In this document: one piece after another, positions 41,319 through 53,839 of the stretch
How the letters are laid out: the number at the start of each line of letters is the position of its first letter
Position numbering within the stretch: the first letter of the stretch is position 1
Assembly: GCA_036245525.1 (NCBI GenBank)
Contig: BTPG01000007.1
Location: forward strand, 167,304,148 to 167,368,147
Direction: 5' to 3'
DNA: 64,000 nucleotides
From: Semisulcospira habei
Taxonomy: Eukaryota; Mollusca; Gastropoda; Semisulcospiridae
Program-made: the position numbers and the translations under genes
The notes under the pieces: generated by a model
Seen by the model: the letters and a program-made list of their open reading frames with translations, nothing else
Told to the model about the DNA's origin: nothing
Databases searched by the model: none

Positions 41319-44300
41319 GTCAGTAAAAAGGTCTTCAGGTATTTCTTACTCAAACTACTGACGCGATTAAAAAAAATATATATCATAAGGGACATTGTTG
41401 GCATTTAGTTCTTTTTTATTAAAAAAAATCCCTAACAATGTGTGTTGGTCTGTGATTTTGAATCTTACGAACTACAGCCGTTAAGGTCAAAATCATTGAT
41501 ACCAACACTCGCTGACACAATTTATGTTTTCAGTTGCTGGTCATTCGACAATACAGGAGAGTGGTACATAGTTTGATGTACCCCACCCCTGCTGCTACCG
41601 TGGTGACCAGTACGAGAAAGAGCTGCACGAGTTAAAACAACGTTAACTCATCCGAGACGTGCCGCCTACGGATACGCGGCGAACCGCCGCGTATCCGTAG
41701 GCGGCGCGTCTCGAATGGGTTAACCCCTTCCTGCCGGGACTGAAAAGGTGAACCCAATCCAACTGCAAGAGACACAGATCTTCTTCAGCCCCCGCAGTGC
41801 GGGGCCTCATGAGGATCTATGCCTCTGGCTGAGACCACTTTGAATCCATGTTCCCTGGACCGGCTGGGGATCTTTGACCTTGAATTAGCCAAGATTTCAG
41901 AAACACGGTCGTGAAGGTGTTAACAGTCTTGAGTCGCATTGGTTATCCGGCCCCCTCGATTCACCGCACGGTTCCCGGATCAGCGATACTCGAGTGAGAC
42001 GACCAGGCCATCGCAGTGAGACGACCAGGCCGCGGCCTGATCCCGAGTTTAGTACAACTCTTGCCAGACGCATCAAAAGAACCTTTTACGGGTCAAGATG
42101 CGACAGTGATACTCCTGTAAATCACTGTTCAAGATCGCCACTTAAGTGTTGACACAAACTATAAACAAGAGAAGCTTCGGCCCAAGAGTTCTGCTGGTAG
42201 GGCGCAAACCCGGCTTAACACTATTCTACCCCAGGACCGAAACCTACACATTTTGAAGTTGCCCTCTGAAGGAGTGATTACAATTCTAGAGACAGATCGA
42301 GCATGATAGTTCAAGGGTGGTGCCAGAATAGCTTCGCGCCTATGGGCGCCAAGCTATTCTGGCACCACCCTTGAACTATCATGCTCGATCCATGTATTTG
42401 CTGTGGTGTGTTGTGGCTGAATGAGTTAACTAAAGTGTTTCTTACCTCTTATTAACACTACTTTGGTTCCCTGATTTACGATATCATCCCCTAATCATTT
42501 TTCTTTTTTATTCATTCGTTCATGCGTTCTTCCGTTGGCGGGTTCGTTGGTTGGTTGGTTGGCAACCGGGTTCGCTCGCTCATTCATTCATTCATTCATT
42601 CAGTCGTTTTGTTTCTTGTCACGAACTTTCTGAGGGATGTGTGATGTACATGTAAGCGTACCATGCCAGTTTATTTGTGTAAGATTAAATGTTGCTCTTG
42701 TCGGTGTGTGTGTGTGCGTGTGTGAGTGCGCGTGCATGCGCTCGCGTGTGTGTATGTGTTCGTGCGTGCGTGCGTTTGCGTGTGTGCGTTCGTGCGTGTA
42801 TGTGTGTGTGTGTGATACTCGCGCACGCACGCACGTACGCACACACACACACACACACACACACACTGACATAAACAAACGGACACAGTTGTGATACGGT
42901 TGTGGAGTAATGTGTGATACTAGCCTGTGTTTTGGTCCTTACCGCCTTAGGCCGTAAGATCCAAAATCACAGACAAGCTAACGTCTGCTCTCAACTTGAC
43001 TGTTTCGCCCACCTCGGCGCTTACAGATATCTCTTCCATTTGATTGGCTCGAAATCCAATATCGAAGGGAGATAAGTACCATTAGTCAGTATCAGTTATG
43101 GCTCCTTAGAAAGTAAATCTAGCCTTTCGATACATTTACTCGTTCCGGAGAATGTCACGTTACTCACTCACGTTGTCACAATGTCACGTTACTCACTCTG
43201 AGTAATCACAGATCTAGATAGTAGATAGATGTACTTAATTACAAGTTCTGTAGTACATGTAACTCTGCAACTGAATCAGACATTCCCTACGGGCCTATTA
43301 GTTTTCGGCCAGTGTGGCTATCTCTCTGTATCCAGGAACCCATGGCTGAATGGCTGTGTCATGTTTACATCTCCTCCCACCCCCGCCCTCCTCCGATGAT
43401 CTCTCCCTTCCCCAGCACATCAACATGCAGCGGTCAGTCACCTTTCTTCAGATAAGAAACACTCGGCGAGCAGGCGTCACAGATATCACAGAGCTAATAA
43501 GCTGAAAAAGCGTTGCCCGTGTGTTCTATGTAGATCTATGAGTCAATCGGTGCTTTGATTTTGCATTCGCTGCTTGACTGTATACTCGTCCACAACTAAC
43601 ACTAACTTAATTTCAAGAGGCATAGATCCTCATGAGCCCCCCCCCCCCGACTGCGGGGGTTCATGAGGATCTCTTGCTAACTATATTTACGTGTGTTTCT
43701 GCAAACTGGAGGTGGTCATAGAACACTTAATGTATGATAATATAGTCAGCTCACTTTCATTCGATTCTTGTAGTCAAAGCTAGCGGAGAGTTGTGGCTCA
43801 GATGCGTATTTGTCTAGCACTTACAAGCAGTGGTAATTATAGTGTCTAGGTGCAAAAGTCAAAGGATTAGACAAACAAAGGGTGAATTAAGTACTGGACA
43901 TAGTGAGACACTTATTCAAGTACACTAAACTGACTTTGCAAGGAAGAAAGTGACAGCTAGTCAGTACTAGCAAAAACTCATGCGAGTTCAGTAAACTGAC
44001 TTTGCAAGGAAAGTTTGTGAAGTATCGCCAACGGACCTGTACCATTTAAGGTCTGCCATACCAGGGAGAAAGTAAGAAAGAACGTAAAGGAAATCAAAGA
44101 TTAAGGGACTTACTAGCAGCAGGATGCCTTTAAGAAAGACAAAGTCTAAGGTCGCTATGATCATCCCACAATATGAATGGGTAAGTCACTTCTGTACTTT
44201 TGTAGTCTTTAGTCACTTCGGTTATTTTGTAGCTTAACTCATGACATCCTAAGGCTGAATTTTACGCCCCCCCCCCAAAAAAAAAAAAAAAAAATTGTTT

Positions 44301-47300
44301 ATTGTTAAATGAAGGTTTTATTACAGATTAGGAGTTAGATCCACCATTTCAGTTCAAGGGTGGTGCCAGAATAGCTTGGCGCCTCAGGCGCCAAGCTATT
44401 CTGGCACCACCCTTGAACTCTCACAGTCACATTTATTTCAAAGCAATCGTGTATCAGGATGAAAATGGTTAACCCGGTGTGTGCCAGCTGACGCAGACTG
44501 CCTTTCTGCAGTCGTCGTGGATTCAACACCAAAATGTCTCAGCTGTCACAGGAACAGGGATTCCAAGTGGGGTCAGCAACGAGGTATAGATCCTCATGAG
44601 CCCCCGCAACTGCAGGGGCTCATGAGGATCTACACCTCGTTGCAATTGGATTGTGTTCAAATCTTTTCGGCACTGAACGGGTTGAAGTCACTTCGGTTAT
44701 TTTGTAGCTTGAAGTCACTTCGGTTATTTTTAGCTGTAAGTCACCGCGGCTATTTTGTAGCTTTTAGTCAATTCGGTTATTGTGTAGCCTTATTTCACTT
44801 CGGGGTTTTTTTTGTTTGTTTTTTTTCTTATTTTTTTTTTTAAATTTTTAGCTTTAGGTCACTTCCGAGATGTAACGTGGTGTCACCAAAGATCCTAGGT
44901 CACTTCGGTTATTTTGTAGCTTTAAGTTACTTCATTTGTGTGAGCAGAATAGAGACAAAAAGGCGACTGTCAAGCGTGTAAAACTTGAAGCAAAGAAATT
45001 CCCAACGGAGAAAAAAACACGCTTTCTAGCGGGTTTTTTTTTTCTATTAAAAAAAAATTGTGTGAACTATTATTTGAATTATTATTTGTCATATACCAAT
45101 TTAATATCTTTTTGTCGTCGGGGGCCAGCGATCTGTGCAATAACTCAGGTAAAAGGTGTCTAACTCTGTATGTAGCTGTTTGTCCAGTGTTGAGTGATTT
45201 CCCTTGGTGCGTATACTAATTATTATGCTTGGACCGTAAGTCCGTTTGTGTAAAAAGCAAGAATTCATTGTAATACGGGGCAGAACAGTGTAGCGTCTGT
45301 TGGGTGGGGTGGAGCGCGTATGGGCTTTCCGAGGAAGAGATACTGTCTTGAGGGAGCCCAACTAAACTAAAGACTGAGAACGGAGCAATTTTCGTCGAGG
45401 AGACATGACTGATTCCAGGACTGAGCTCGACAATAAGCGGCGGCACTACCGACGGCCAAACGATTCACTCATTCCAGACGTAAGACATACGGATACGCGG
45501 CTAAAGCCGCGTATCCGTATGTCTTACGTCTATAATGGGTTAACGTGTCAAGAAAAGCACACAAGAGTTACCATTGTCACACTAAAACCCGTCTTGTAAA
45601 TTGGTGCTCTGAACAACGGAATCAAACAAAATTATTCCAGAAAAGATCTCCCATTTCGATCATAGATTAGACTCCAGTGCTTTCGCTCGGTGAGACAATA
45701 CCACTCTTTGTGCCGGGACCGCCAAACGTATTCTCGTGCCAACTTCAGGCACGTAGAAGGACGGGGAGGAGTAGGGTGTTAAAGGGGAGTGGGGGGTTTG
45801 GGTGGGGGGGGTTGGGGGGGGGGGCGGGGTAGACATAGTTAATTTGCCGTTGAATTGAAAGAAAGCGCATGTACGTGCGTGCGTGTGTGAGTGTGCTCTT
45901 GTTGTATTGCACCAATTTCCAGTTGAACCGGCGGCCAACTTGAACCCGACACTATTTTTATGCGAAATGTGACTTTTCAGGAATAGAGCTGACACTTCAG
46001 CAATAACTATAAAATTAACTTTTTTCATTCTGATACACTACTGATTGAAATAAATTGGACTGTGATAGTTCAAGGGTGGTGCCAGAATAGCTTGGCGCCA
46101 GAGGCGCCAAGCTATTCTGGCACCATCCTTGAATTAAAATGGTTGATCTATCTCTAAATCTTTAATGTAGCTTTCATAGGACAATAAGCTTTTCTTGAGA
46201 AAAAAAAATCAGCCTCAGGATGAAGTGGGTTAAACACGCCTATAGGCTGGGTCTTACCTCAGTAGGCTGCCTCCGTTTGCAAGAGACATAAAGTCTCACG
46301 AGCAACAGCAACAACAGGGGCTCATAAGAATATATGCCTCTTTGCTGGCACAGATTGGGTCTGCTTACATCTGCGAAGCATATTCTTCTAGGTTTAAGCC
46401 GCGCCGAATATACTACAACGGTGTTTAGGTGATACCGAGAATCTCATTCCAGTAGTTTTAAACCCTTATCCTACGAGAGAAAGCGAGTAGGATAAGGTTT
46501 TAAGACCTCACCTAAACACCGATGTAAGATTCTATTTCTCACTCAACTTTTTCTTGGCATAAATCCGACTGTGAGTTGCAGGTTTTCTGCACACGCCTAA
46601 CCACAACACAGCCGCCATTGTGTCTTTAGCAAAGAACATGACGTCATTTGTAATGTGACGTGTACATTTTGGATGTCGGACAACTGTTTCTGCATGAAGA
46701 CGTAATGGCGCAATACGTGACGCCAGAGTGCCAGTCGTCACTGTAAAATGCTGTCGATTGCGCTTGAGCTGAAAGTAGGTCAAGTTTCAATATCGCGTGT
46801 GCCCGTACCTTTTTGTTGACCGGACTTTCTACAAGGCAATTTTGTGCACGCTTGGCCGTTCACACAGCAGAATTGTATCACACACGCGTGATACAGCCAA
46901 GAAGTATCTCACGTGTGTGATACAGCTTTTCTGCTCAAAGGCAGCAGAGAATGAGGTGCGTAAGAAAAACAAGTTCCGCCGCGTCAACTAAAGATAATGT
47001 GAACATTCGCAATCAGGTTTTGTCCCCTTGGGAAAGGGGAGGGTTGGGGTCATTTAGAGGTACGATATCAATATTTTGTTGACCAAACTTTATACAGGAC
47101 AATGTTGTGCACACCGCCGTTAACGACGCACGGCTGTATCACACACTTGTTTGTGATACAGCTTTTCCGCTCCGCAAAGGCAGCAAAGAATGTGTGTAAG
47201 AATGGTATAGATTTTTACATCGGTGTTTAGGTGATACTGAGAATCTCACTCGAGTGGTTTTAAAACCTTATCCTACGAGCGAAAGCGAGTAGGATAATGT

Positions 47301-50300
47301 TTTAAGACCACGAGAGTCAGATTCTCAGTATCACCTGTACACCGATGTAAGAATATATTTCTTACTCACCTTTTTCTTGGCATGAATCCGATTTGAGTTG
47401 CTCACAAACCAGATATAGGTGAGGCTAGCGCTGGCAGAATTGTACACAAACCAAGGGGAATCACTCAGCGCTGGACAGACAAACAGTTAGATCCCCTGCC
47501 CGGCCCGCCTATCAGGCACCCCGCATTCGCCAGCCCACAGAGAAATACGCAGGTATAGAACAAGACGATCATCTACATCTCTCATTGTGCATACATACAT
47601 CAGTGAGGGATGTAGATGATCGTCTTGTTCTATACCTGCGTATTTCTCTGTGGGCTGGCGAATGGGTGCATGATAGGCGGGGGCAGGGGCTCTAACTGTT
47701 TGTCTGTCCAGTGCTGAGTGATTCCCCTTGGTTTGTGTACGATTTGATTTGGCTTTCGGCACAGCCGCCATTGTGTTGGTAAAATTCTAGACGTAATTTG
47801 CATTGTAATGTGACGTCAATAGTTTGGATGCCAGACAGTTCCTAGATGATGATGTAATAGCGCAAGCCATGAGGCCAGTTGTCACTAGTCGTCACTATGA
47901 AATGAGGTCATATCATGTGAGCTGAAAGTAGGTCACGTTTCAATATCGCGGGTGCCCGTACCTTTTTGTTGACCAGACTGATGACTTTCTACAAGACAAT
48001 TTTGTGCACGCTTGGCCGTTCACACAGGAGAATTGTATCACACACGTGTGATACATCCAAGAAGTTTTTTCAGGTGTGTGATACAGCTTTTCTGCTCAAA
48101 GGCAGCAGAGAATGAGGTGCGTAAGAAAAGCAAGTTCCGCCGCGTCAACTAAAGATAATGTGAACATTCACAATCAGGTTTTGTCCCCTCGGGAAAGGGG
48201 TGGGAGGGTTTGGGTCATTTAGAGGTACGATAAAATGCATTTTAAGTTCGGCGCACCTTAACTCATTCTACCCCAGACACACCACAGCAAGATAAGGATC
48301 GACCATGATAGTTCAAGGGTGATGCCAGAATAGCTTGGCGCCTATGGGCGCCAAGCTATTCTGGCATCACCCTTGAACTATCATGGTCGATCTGTGTCCT
48401 GCACTGCAATGCAGTCTTCAGAGAACAACGGCAGAATTTGGGGATTTCGGTGTTGGGGTAGAATGGGTTAAGTGTAATCCCACCGCGCAAAGGCCATTGG
48501 GCCGACGTCGGTCCGGACAGCCTTTAGCGCATTAGGATCCGTCACTGCAGACTGTAATGATTTTTCACCCAAACATACCCCCCCCCCCCCCATACCAATT
48601 GCCGTCTAACACTGGACTCATGAAAAACAAAACAGAACTTCTCTTTGCCAAACAAACGCATTCCTTGTGCCCAGCGCTCAGGGGGGGGGGGGGGGGGGGG
48701 GGGGGGGGAGAGGAGGCACAGAACAAAATCGCAAGATTAAGTGGTCATTTTAAGCAAATGTTTCTGTGTGGAAAAAGTGACACCACGACGGACATCGTAG
48801 TCGAATCCATTACAAAGAACCCTTGACCATTTCGCGTTATTCTCTGGTTTCAGTCACATACTGAGTTGCAAGGACTAGCATTGCAGACTGTAAGTATGCT
48901 TTTTGTGGTAGCACAAACTATCATTTTCATACATTGTTTATGTTTGTTTATATATAATGGATGGGTCCAAAGGAACGGCATTACAGTTTGGCACCGGCGC
49001 GGCCGTCGCAGGAGCTGCCAGAACAAAGCTGAATGTAACGACGGACTGCCTTAGGGGCTCCGACTCCGGATTTTCCCACGAGGTTTACCCCTGAAGCCTT
49101 TTCCAGGTCAGGATATGACAGCAAGGCAGCGGCGGTTTTGATTCAGAATTTTCCTTCTCCTAGATGGGCTGCCATCCAAGGCTTACGAGCCCCATCTGCC
49201 CGAGACTGGTGGGCGGGAACGCCTAACTCCCCGAACAAGTCCTAAGGACTTGCCCATTGACCAAGCTACGATTAATTGTAGATGTCTGCAAGAAGGACAT
49301 GAGAGCACTGGACATAGACACTGGGTCCTGGAAACGCCTTGCGGATGACCGTGCAAAGTGGAGAAGTATCCTCTACCCGGCAACACCTCAAGTCAGTGGA
49401 AGAGAAGATGTCGAAAGCAGCAGCAGACAAGCGGGCACGCAGAAAGGAGTGCAACAACTCCATCATACCAGCAACCACCGTGTACATTTGTGATCTTTGC
49501 AGCAGGGACTGCCACTCCCGCATCTCCTCTACAGTCAGTCACAAAAGATGCTGCTTGATATCCAGCTGAGCAGGCAATCAGTTCAGAACAACTTGGATTC
49601 ATTATCTATGGTCGATTCAGACCGACAGAGGCCCATTTATACATATAGGGGAGGGGGGGGGGGAGGGAGGGTAATTTTTTTTTGAGCGACTTGTTTCTGT
49701 ATCTTGCTAAACCGTAACTCTCTCACACGCTACGTGATGATCTGTGATTATTTACATCTCGGCGTGAGCTGCAAGGCCCAGAATTGCAGACACGCACACA
49801 AACGGCCCTCAGATAATTGTACATGTCTTAGTATCGACAACGATTGTTCCAAGGGAGTGCTTGATTTACTCGACACTTTATGGCGACAAGCTAATCATAG
49901 TCAAGCACTACAGTTGAAGTTGCAAGGTCGGACTATGTCTGTCTGCTGGTCTGTGATTTTGGACCTTACGGCGGAAAGCCGTAAGGTCCAAAATCACAGA
50001 CCAACACACGTTGCGAGTGACCAAGGAGATGAATGCAGTGCGCTCAGTTCATGAGCTAGAAAGTCGTAATCTGAACACCAAAGAGGTCATAGGAACACGG
50101 ATATAAAGTGGTGCCTGCAACAGACGCAGATCTCACGAGCCCCCGCAACCCCGGGTGCGTCATGAGGGTCTATGTCTGTTGCAGCTGGATTGGGTTTCAC
50201 CTTTTCCAACTATTAGTCTTTTACATGTCAACGGTCTGCTCGACATACTGACGAAGCACGCCAAGGTCTTATCGCTGGCAAATGTGGAGGGACATAGAGG

Positions 50301-51757
50301 CAATGCGACTCTCGGTCACACTGCAGTTGACTGGCTGTTACAGTAGAACCTGTTTTGAGCGGCCACCACTATGAGAGATCACCTGTCATTAAAGACCATC
50401 ATTTAGGTGGCTGTAGCTGTGACTGTGGCTGTCGCCCCCTAGATGATGGCCTTTAATGACAAGTGACTTGTCTAAATCGTCTCTTGAGATGACTGACACC
50501 TGTCCTGCAAGATCAAACAGGTTCTATTGTACACTGAACGCTAAGGCCGACTCACTGGCCAGTAACCTTAGGTCATATAGGAACACAGCGGCAATGCTAG
50601 CTCCCTTCTTGGATTTGATGTACATGCAATACCCAGCATTTCTTTCGCTGCATACTTGTCACACTGGTTGTCTCCCGCGATTCGCCGGCTATCGTTAGCA
50701 GCGAATCACGGGAGTATGCTTGCACACTTACACAAACTGTTACGGATCATAAACGGCGACGCAGGGGAAAATATTGTAGCGAAGAAATGGGATATGGGGC
50801 GAAGGATAAAAGCAGTAAGAAACGAACTGCCACTAGGTCCCGTCATCAGGTGGATTGCATATTTTGATAACGTGCTAAACTACCAGCATTGGCCAGCCGG
50901 GGGTAGGACACACTATACATCGTATGGGGGGCAGATCATGTCTTGTAGTGTTTAATTTGTGCATACATAGGTTTCTTAGCAGACGCCCGCCTTGCTCTGT
51001 GATAACAAAAGTGGCAGGCATAATTAGATCGCAGTGGCGCTCCCGCAGTCCTCGGTTTACCCCCATACACCACCCCGCTCAACGTATTTGCATGTTTTCA
51101 AAAAATCGTTAACCTTTTATCCTCGGGACCCCGCAGCAGGAGATGGATTGATAATGATAATTCAAGGGTAGTGCCAGATGAGCTTGGCGCCTACCCTTGA
51201 ATTATCATGATCAATCCATCACCTACAACTGGCCCCCACCCGGGTCTGCCCTAGGGGACTTGGGTGGTGTTAACTACTTCAGTTTTAGTTCCCAGGGTCA
51301 CCCTGGTCAGCCCCACAGGGTGGGTTTCCCCCTCTATTCTGGGGCATGTGTTTCTGCCTACCTTTGGTCCATTCACCTGTATTTTCCTTTTTTAAACTCT
51401 CCCTACTGTTTGCGCTGTTTGTAGCTCTTGATATTGGATGTGTGTTGCTAAATGGTCTTAGCTTTATTTAGCGTATTAGACCGGCTGGCGACATACATTC
51501 AATATTCTGTTTAGTTTTTTTTTTTTTTTCCACAAGCAGTGCAGGCACGTCCTGAGAAAGTCTTGTTGCTGTCGGGACGTTGAGCAATGAACAATCAACC
51601 AACCATTCTACAAATGGTACATAGTCGTTAGGCGACAACCTCCAAAATTTGAGAAATGGGACCTTGGGGCTAAACGGGTTAAGGGAATCAGAATTTGCTT
51701 GGCCGCACAATTGCGCTTAAGGGAAGGCTTACTCCTCTCTCTCCCACCCCCTTTTAA

Positions 51758-51800
<43 letters not shown>

Positions 51801-53808
51801 GAATTAATTAATTAATTTATTATTTTTGTGTTCTTCATCATCTTCCTTTCTTGTTACTTTTTTTTTGTTTTCTATTTTTCTTTTCCTTTATTTATTTTTT
51901 CATTTTAAATGCATACAATACACATACTTCCCAGGCGCCAGGCTAATCTAGCACTACCCTTGAATGAACTATCATGGCCAATTCGTCCCCCGCTGCAGTG
52001 TTTCAAGGGTGATTGTGCCAAGTAGGCCCTGGCACTCAGATTTTGTAGCCCTATTGACCGCCCCCCCCCCCACCTCCCCCCCCCCCCCCGACCTCTTTTG
52101 CACAAATTAGCTTGTTCGCTCATCGCTGACCGGTATCATTATTCACACCATAGGTGTTCAGCGGTGAGTCGACTGAGAGTGGTCATGCAAAACCCATAGT
52201 TTGTCATTCCTGAAACATTAGTTAACCCATTCAACCCCAAGACCACATTTCCCAAATTGTGGAGGTGCTGGTTAAGGACTATGTACCTGTTGCAGGAGAT
52301 GGACGGACCATGATAACTCAAGGGTAGTGCCAGATGAGCTTGGCGCCTTCAGGCGCCAAGCTCATCTGGCACTACCCTTGAATTATCATGGTCCATCCGT
52401 CTCCTGCTGCAGAGTCCCGGGGCTAGATGGGTTAATCATCTAGGTATTGTTGTTAGGTACGCGCACCGTGCGAGCGACAAAGGTCAGTTCACGGCGAACC
52501 AGTTTTAATTCTGAACAGCTAGAAACAAGGCAACGTACACAAACAAGACAATAAGTGTCAACACAATTCAGTGTCGAGGAAAGACTTAGCCATTTCATAA
52601 TCCAACCGCAAGAGACACAGCGGATCCTCATGAGCCCCCTGCATTTGTGGGGGTTCATGAGGATCTATGTCTCTTGCTGAAACCACTTTATATCCATGCT
52701 GGTTTTGAATTAACAAAGTTTAGAAACCAATTTGCTACCACTAACTCATAAAGACGCACGTCTTAAAAGTAAGTAAAATCTAACCTTTTCTTCACTACTC
52801 ACAAACCAGATAGGTGAGGCTAGCGCTGGCAGAATTGTACAACAAACCAAGGGGAGTTACTCAGCACTGAGTAACTCCCCTTGGTTTGTTGTATAACCTT
52901 TTCTTCTTCAAGCACATTAATTTTGTACACATACGCTATGTATGTACATCATCTTTACTTGAAAGAGTAAAGGTGAAAAGTCTAGACTAGCATTAATCAG
53001 GGTTGGATCTTGGGGGGGGGGGGGGGTTTACAGGGGTTCCGGAACCCCCCCCCCCCCACCCCACCCCTTGTTTGATATTTTGGCGAATGGTGAGAGTCTT
53101 AACACACGTACACCCCCACCCCCCTTTCGGCCCCTGGAAGCAAGGTCTAGCGTCGGGAGGCCTTTTGTATCAGGTTGAAGGTCCCAAACAAAAAGTTGGA
53201 CCGCCCCCCCCCCCTCGAGGTAATTGATCCGCCACTGTTAATATAATGCAAACTTTAAAAAATGAATGATGTGACAGTGGGGCTTTGAGGGCGCGAGGTG
53301 CACCCACTCTTAGGCGATTGGCTGGGGCACGTTACTTACATTATACTGCCTAGCAAACTTACTTAGCAAACTGTGTTGCTTGGACACCTTGGGTCAGTTG
53401 CATGAGGGATCTTAGTCCTGCACCAGTCACTAAGCAAGGTGCGCCACTATAGCGGCACACCTTGCCTAGTGGCTGGTGCAGGACTAAGCTCGGTCATGCA
53501 ACTGGCCCCCCGATTTCGCACGGTCTTACCGTCTTTTACACCTGCAAAGCCAGTGGGCGCAGTTCATTCAACGCCAACGAGTTCCAGCCGTCTACGGAGC
53601 AAGAGGCATAGATCCTCATGAGCCCCCGCTGTCGCGGGGGCTCATGAGGATCTATGTCTCTTGCAGTTGGCTGATGTTTGTTTAGTCCCGGCAGTAAATG
53701 GGTTAACAATCATTTTATAGCCTGCGAAAGTCAGGGTAGTGTTGTGTTTTTTTCCCTTGCCCGTAATGTGACTTGTAACTAAGTCTGCGACAAACAACGT
53801 GTGTGTGT

Positions 53809-53839
<31 letters not shown>

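Larger units (their letters stand above)
44205..44935. repeat. ~27-bp GTCACTTCGGTTATTTTGTAG array split by two MITEs
   Basis: One unit at about 44211-44235 and about eight diverged units at 44685-44935. Two MITEs (44305-44686) lie between, so they appear to have entered the array. Confidence 0.75.

Noticed and set aside
41643..41723. Family E hairpin as a microRNA precursor
   Set aside because: TTAA ends and a second copy at 45463 with the same outer termini favour a mobile element; small-RNA data could reopen this.
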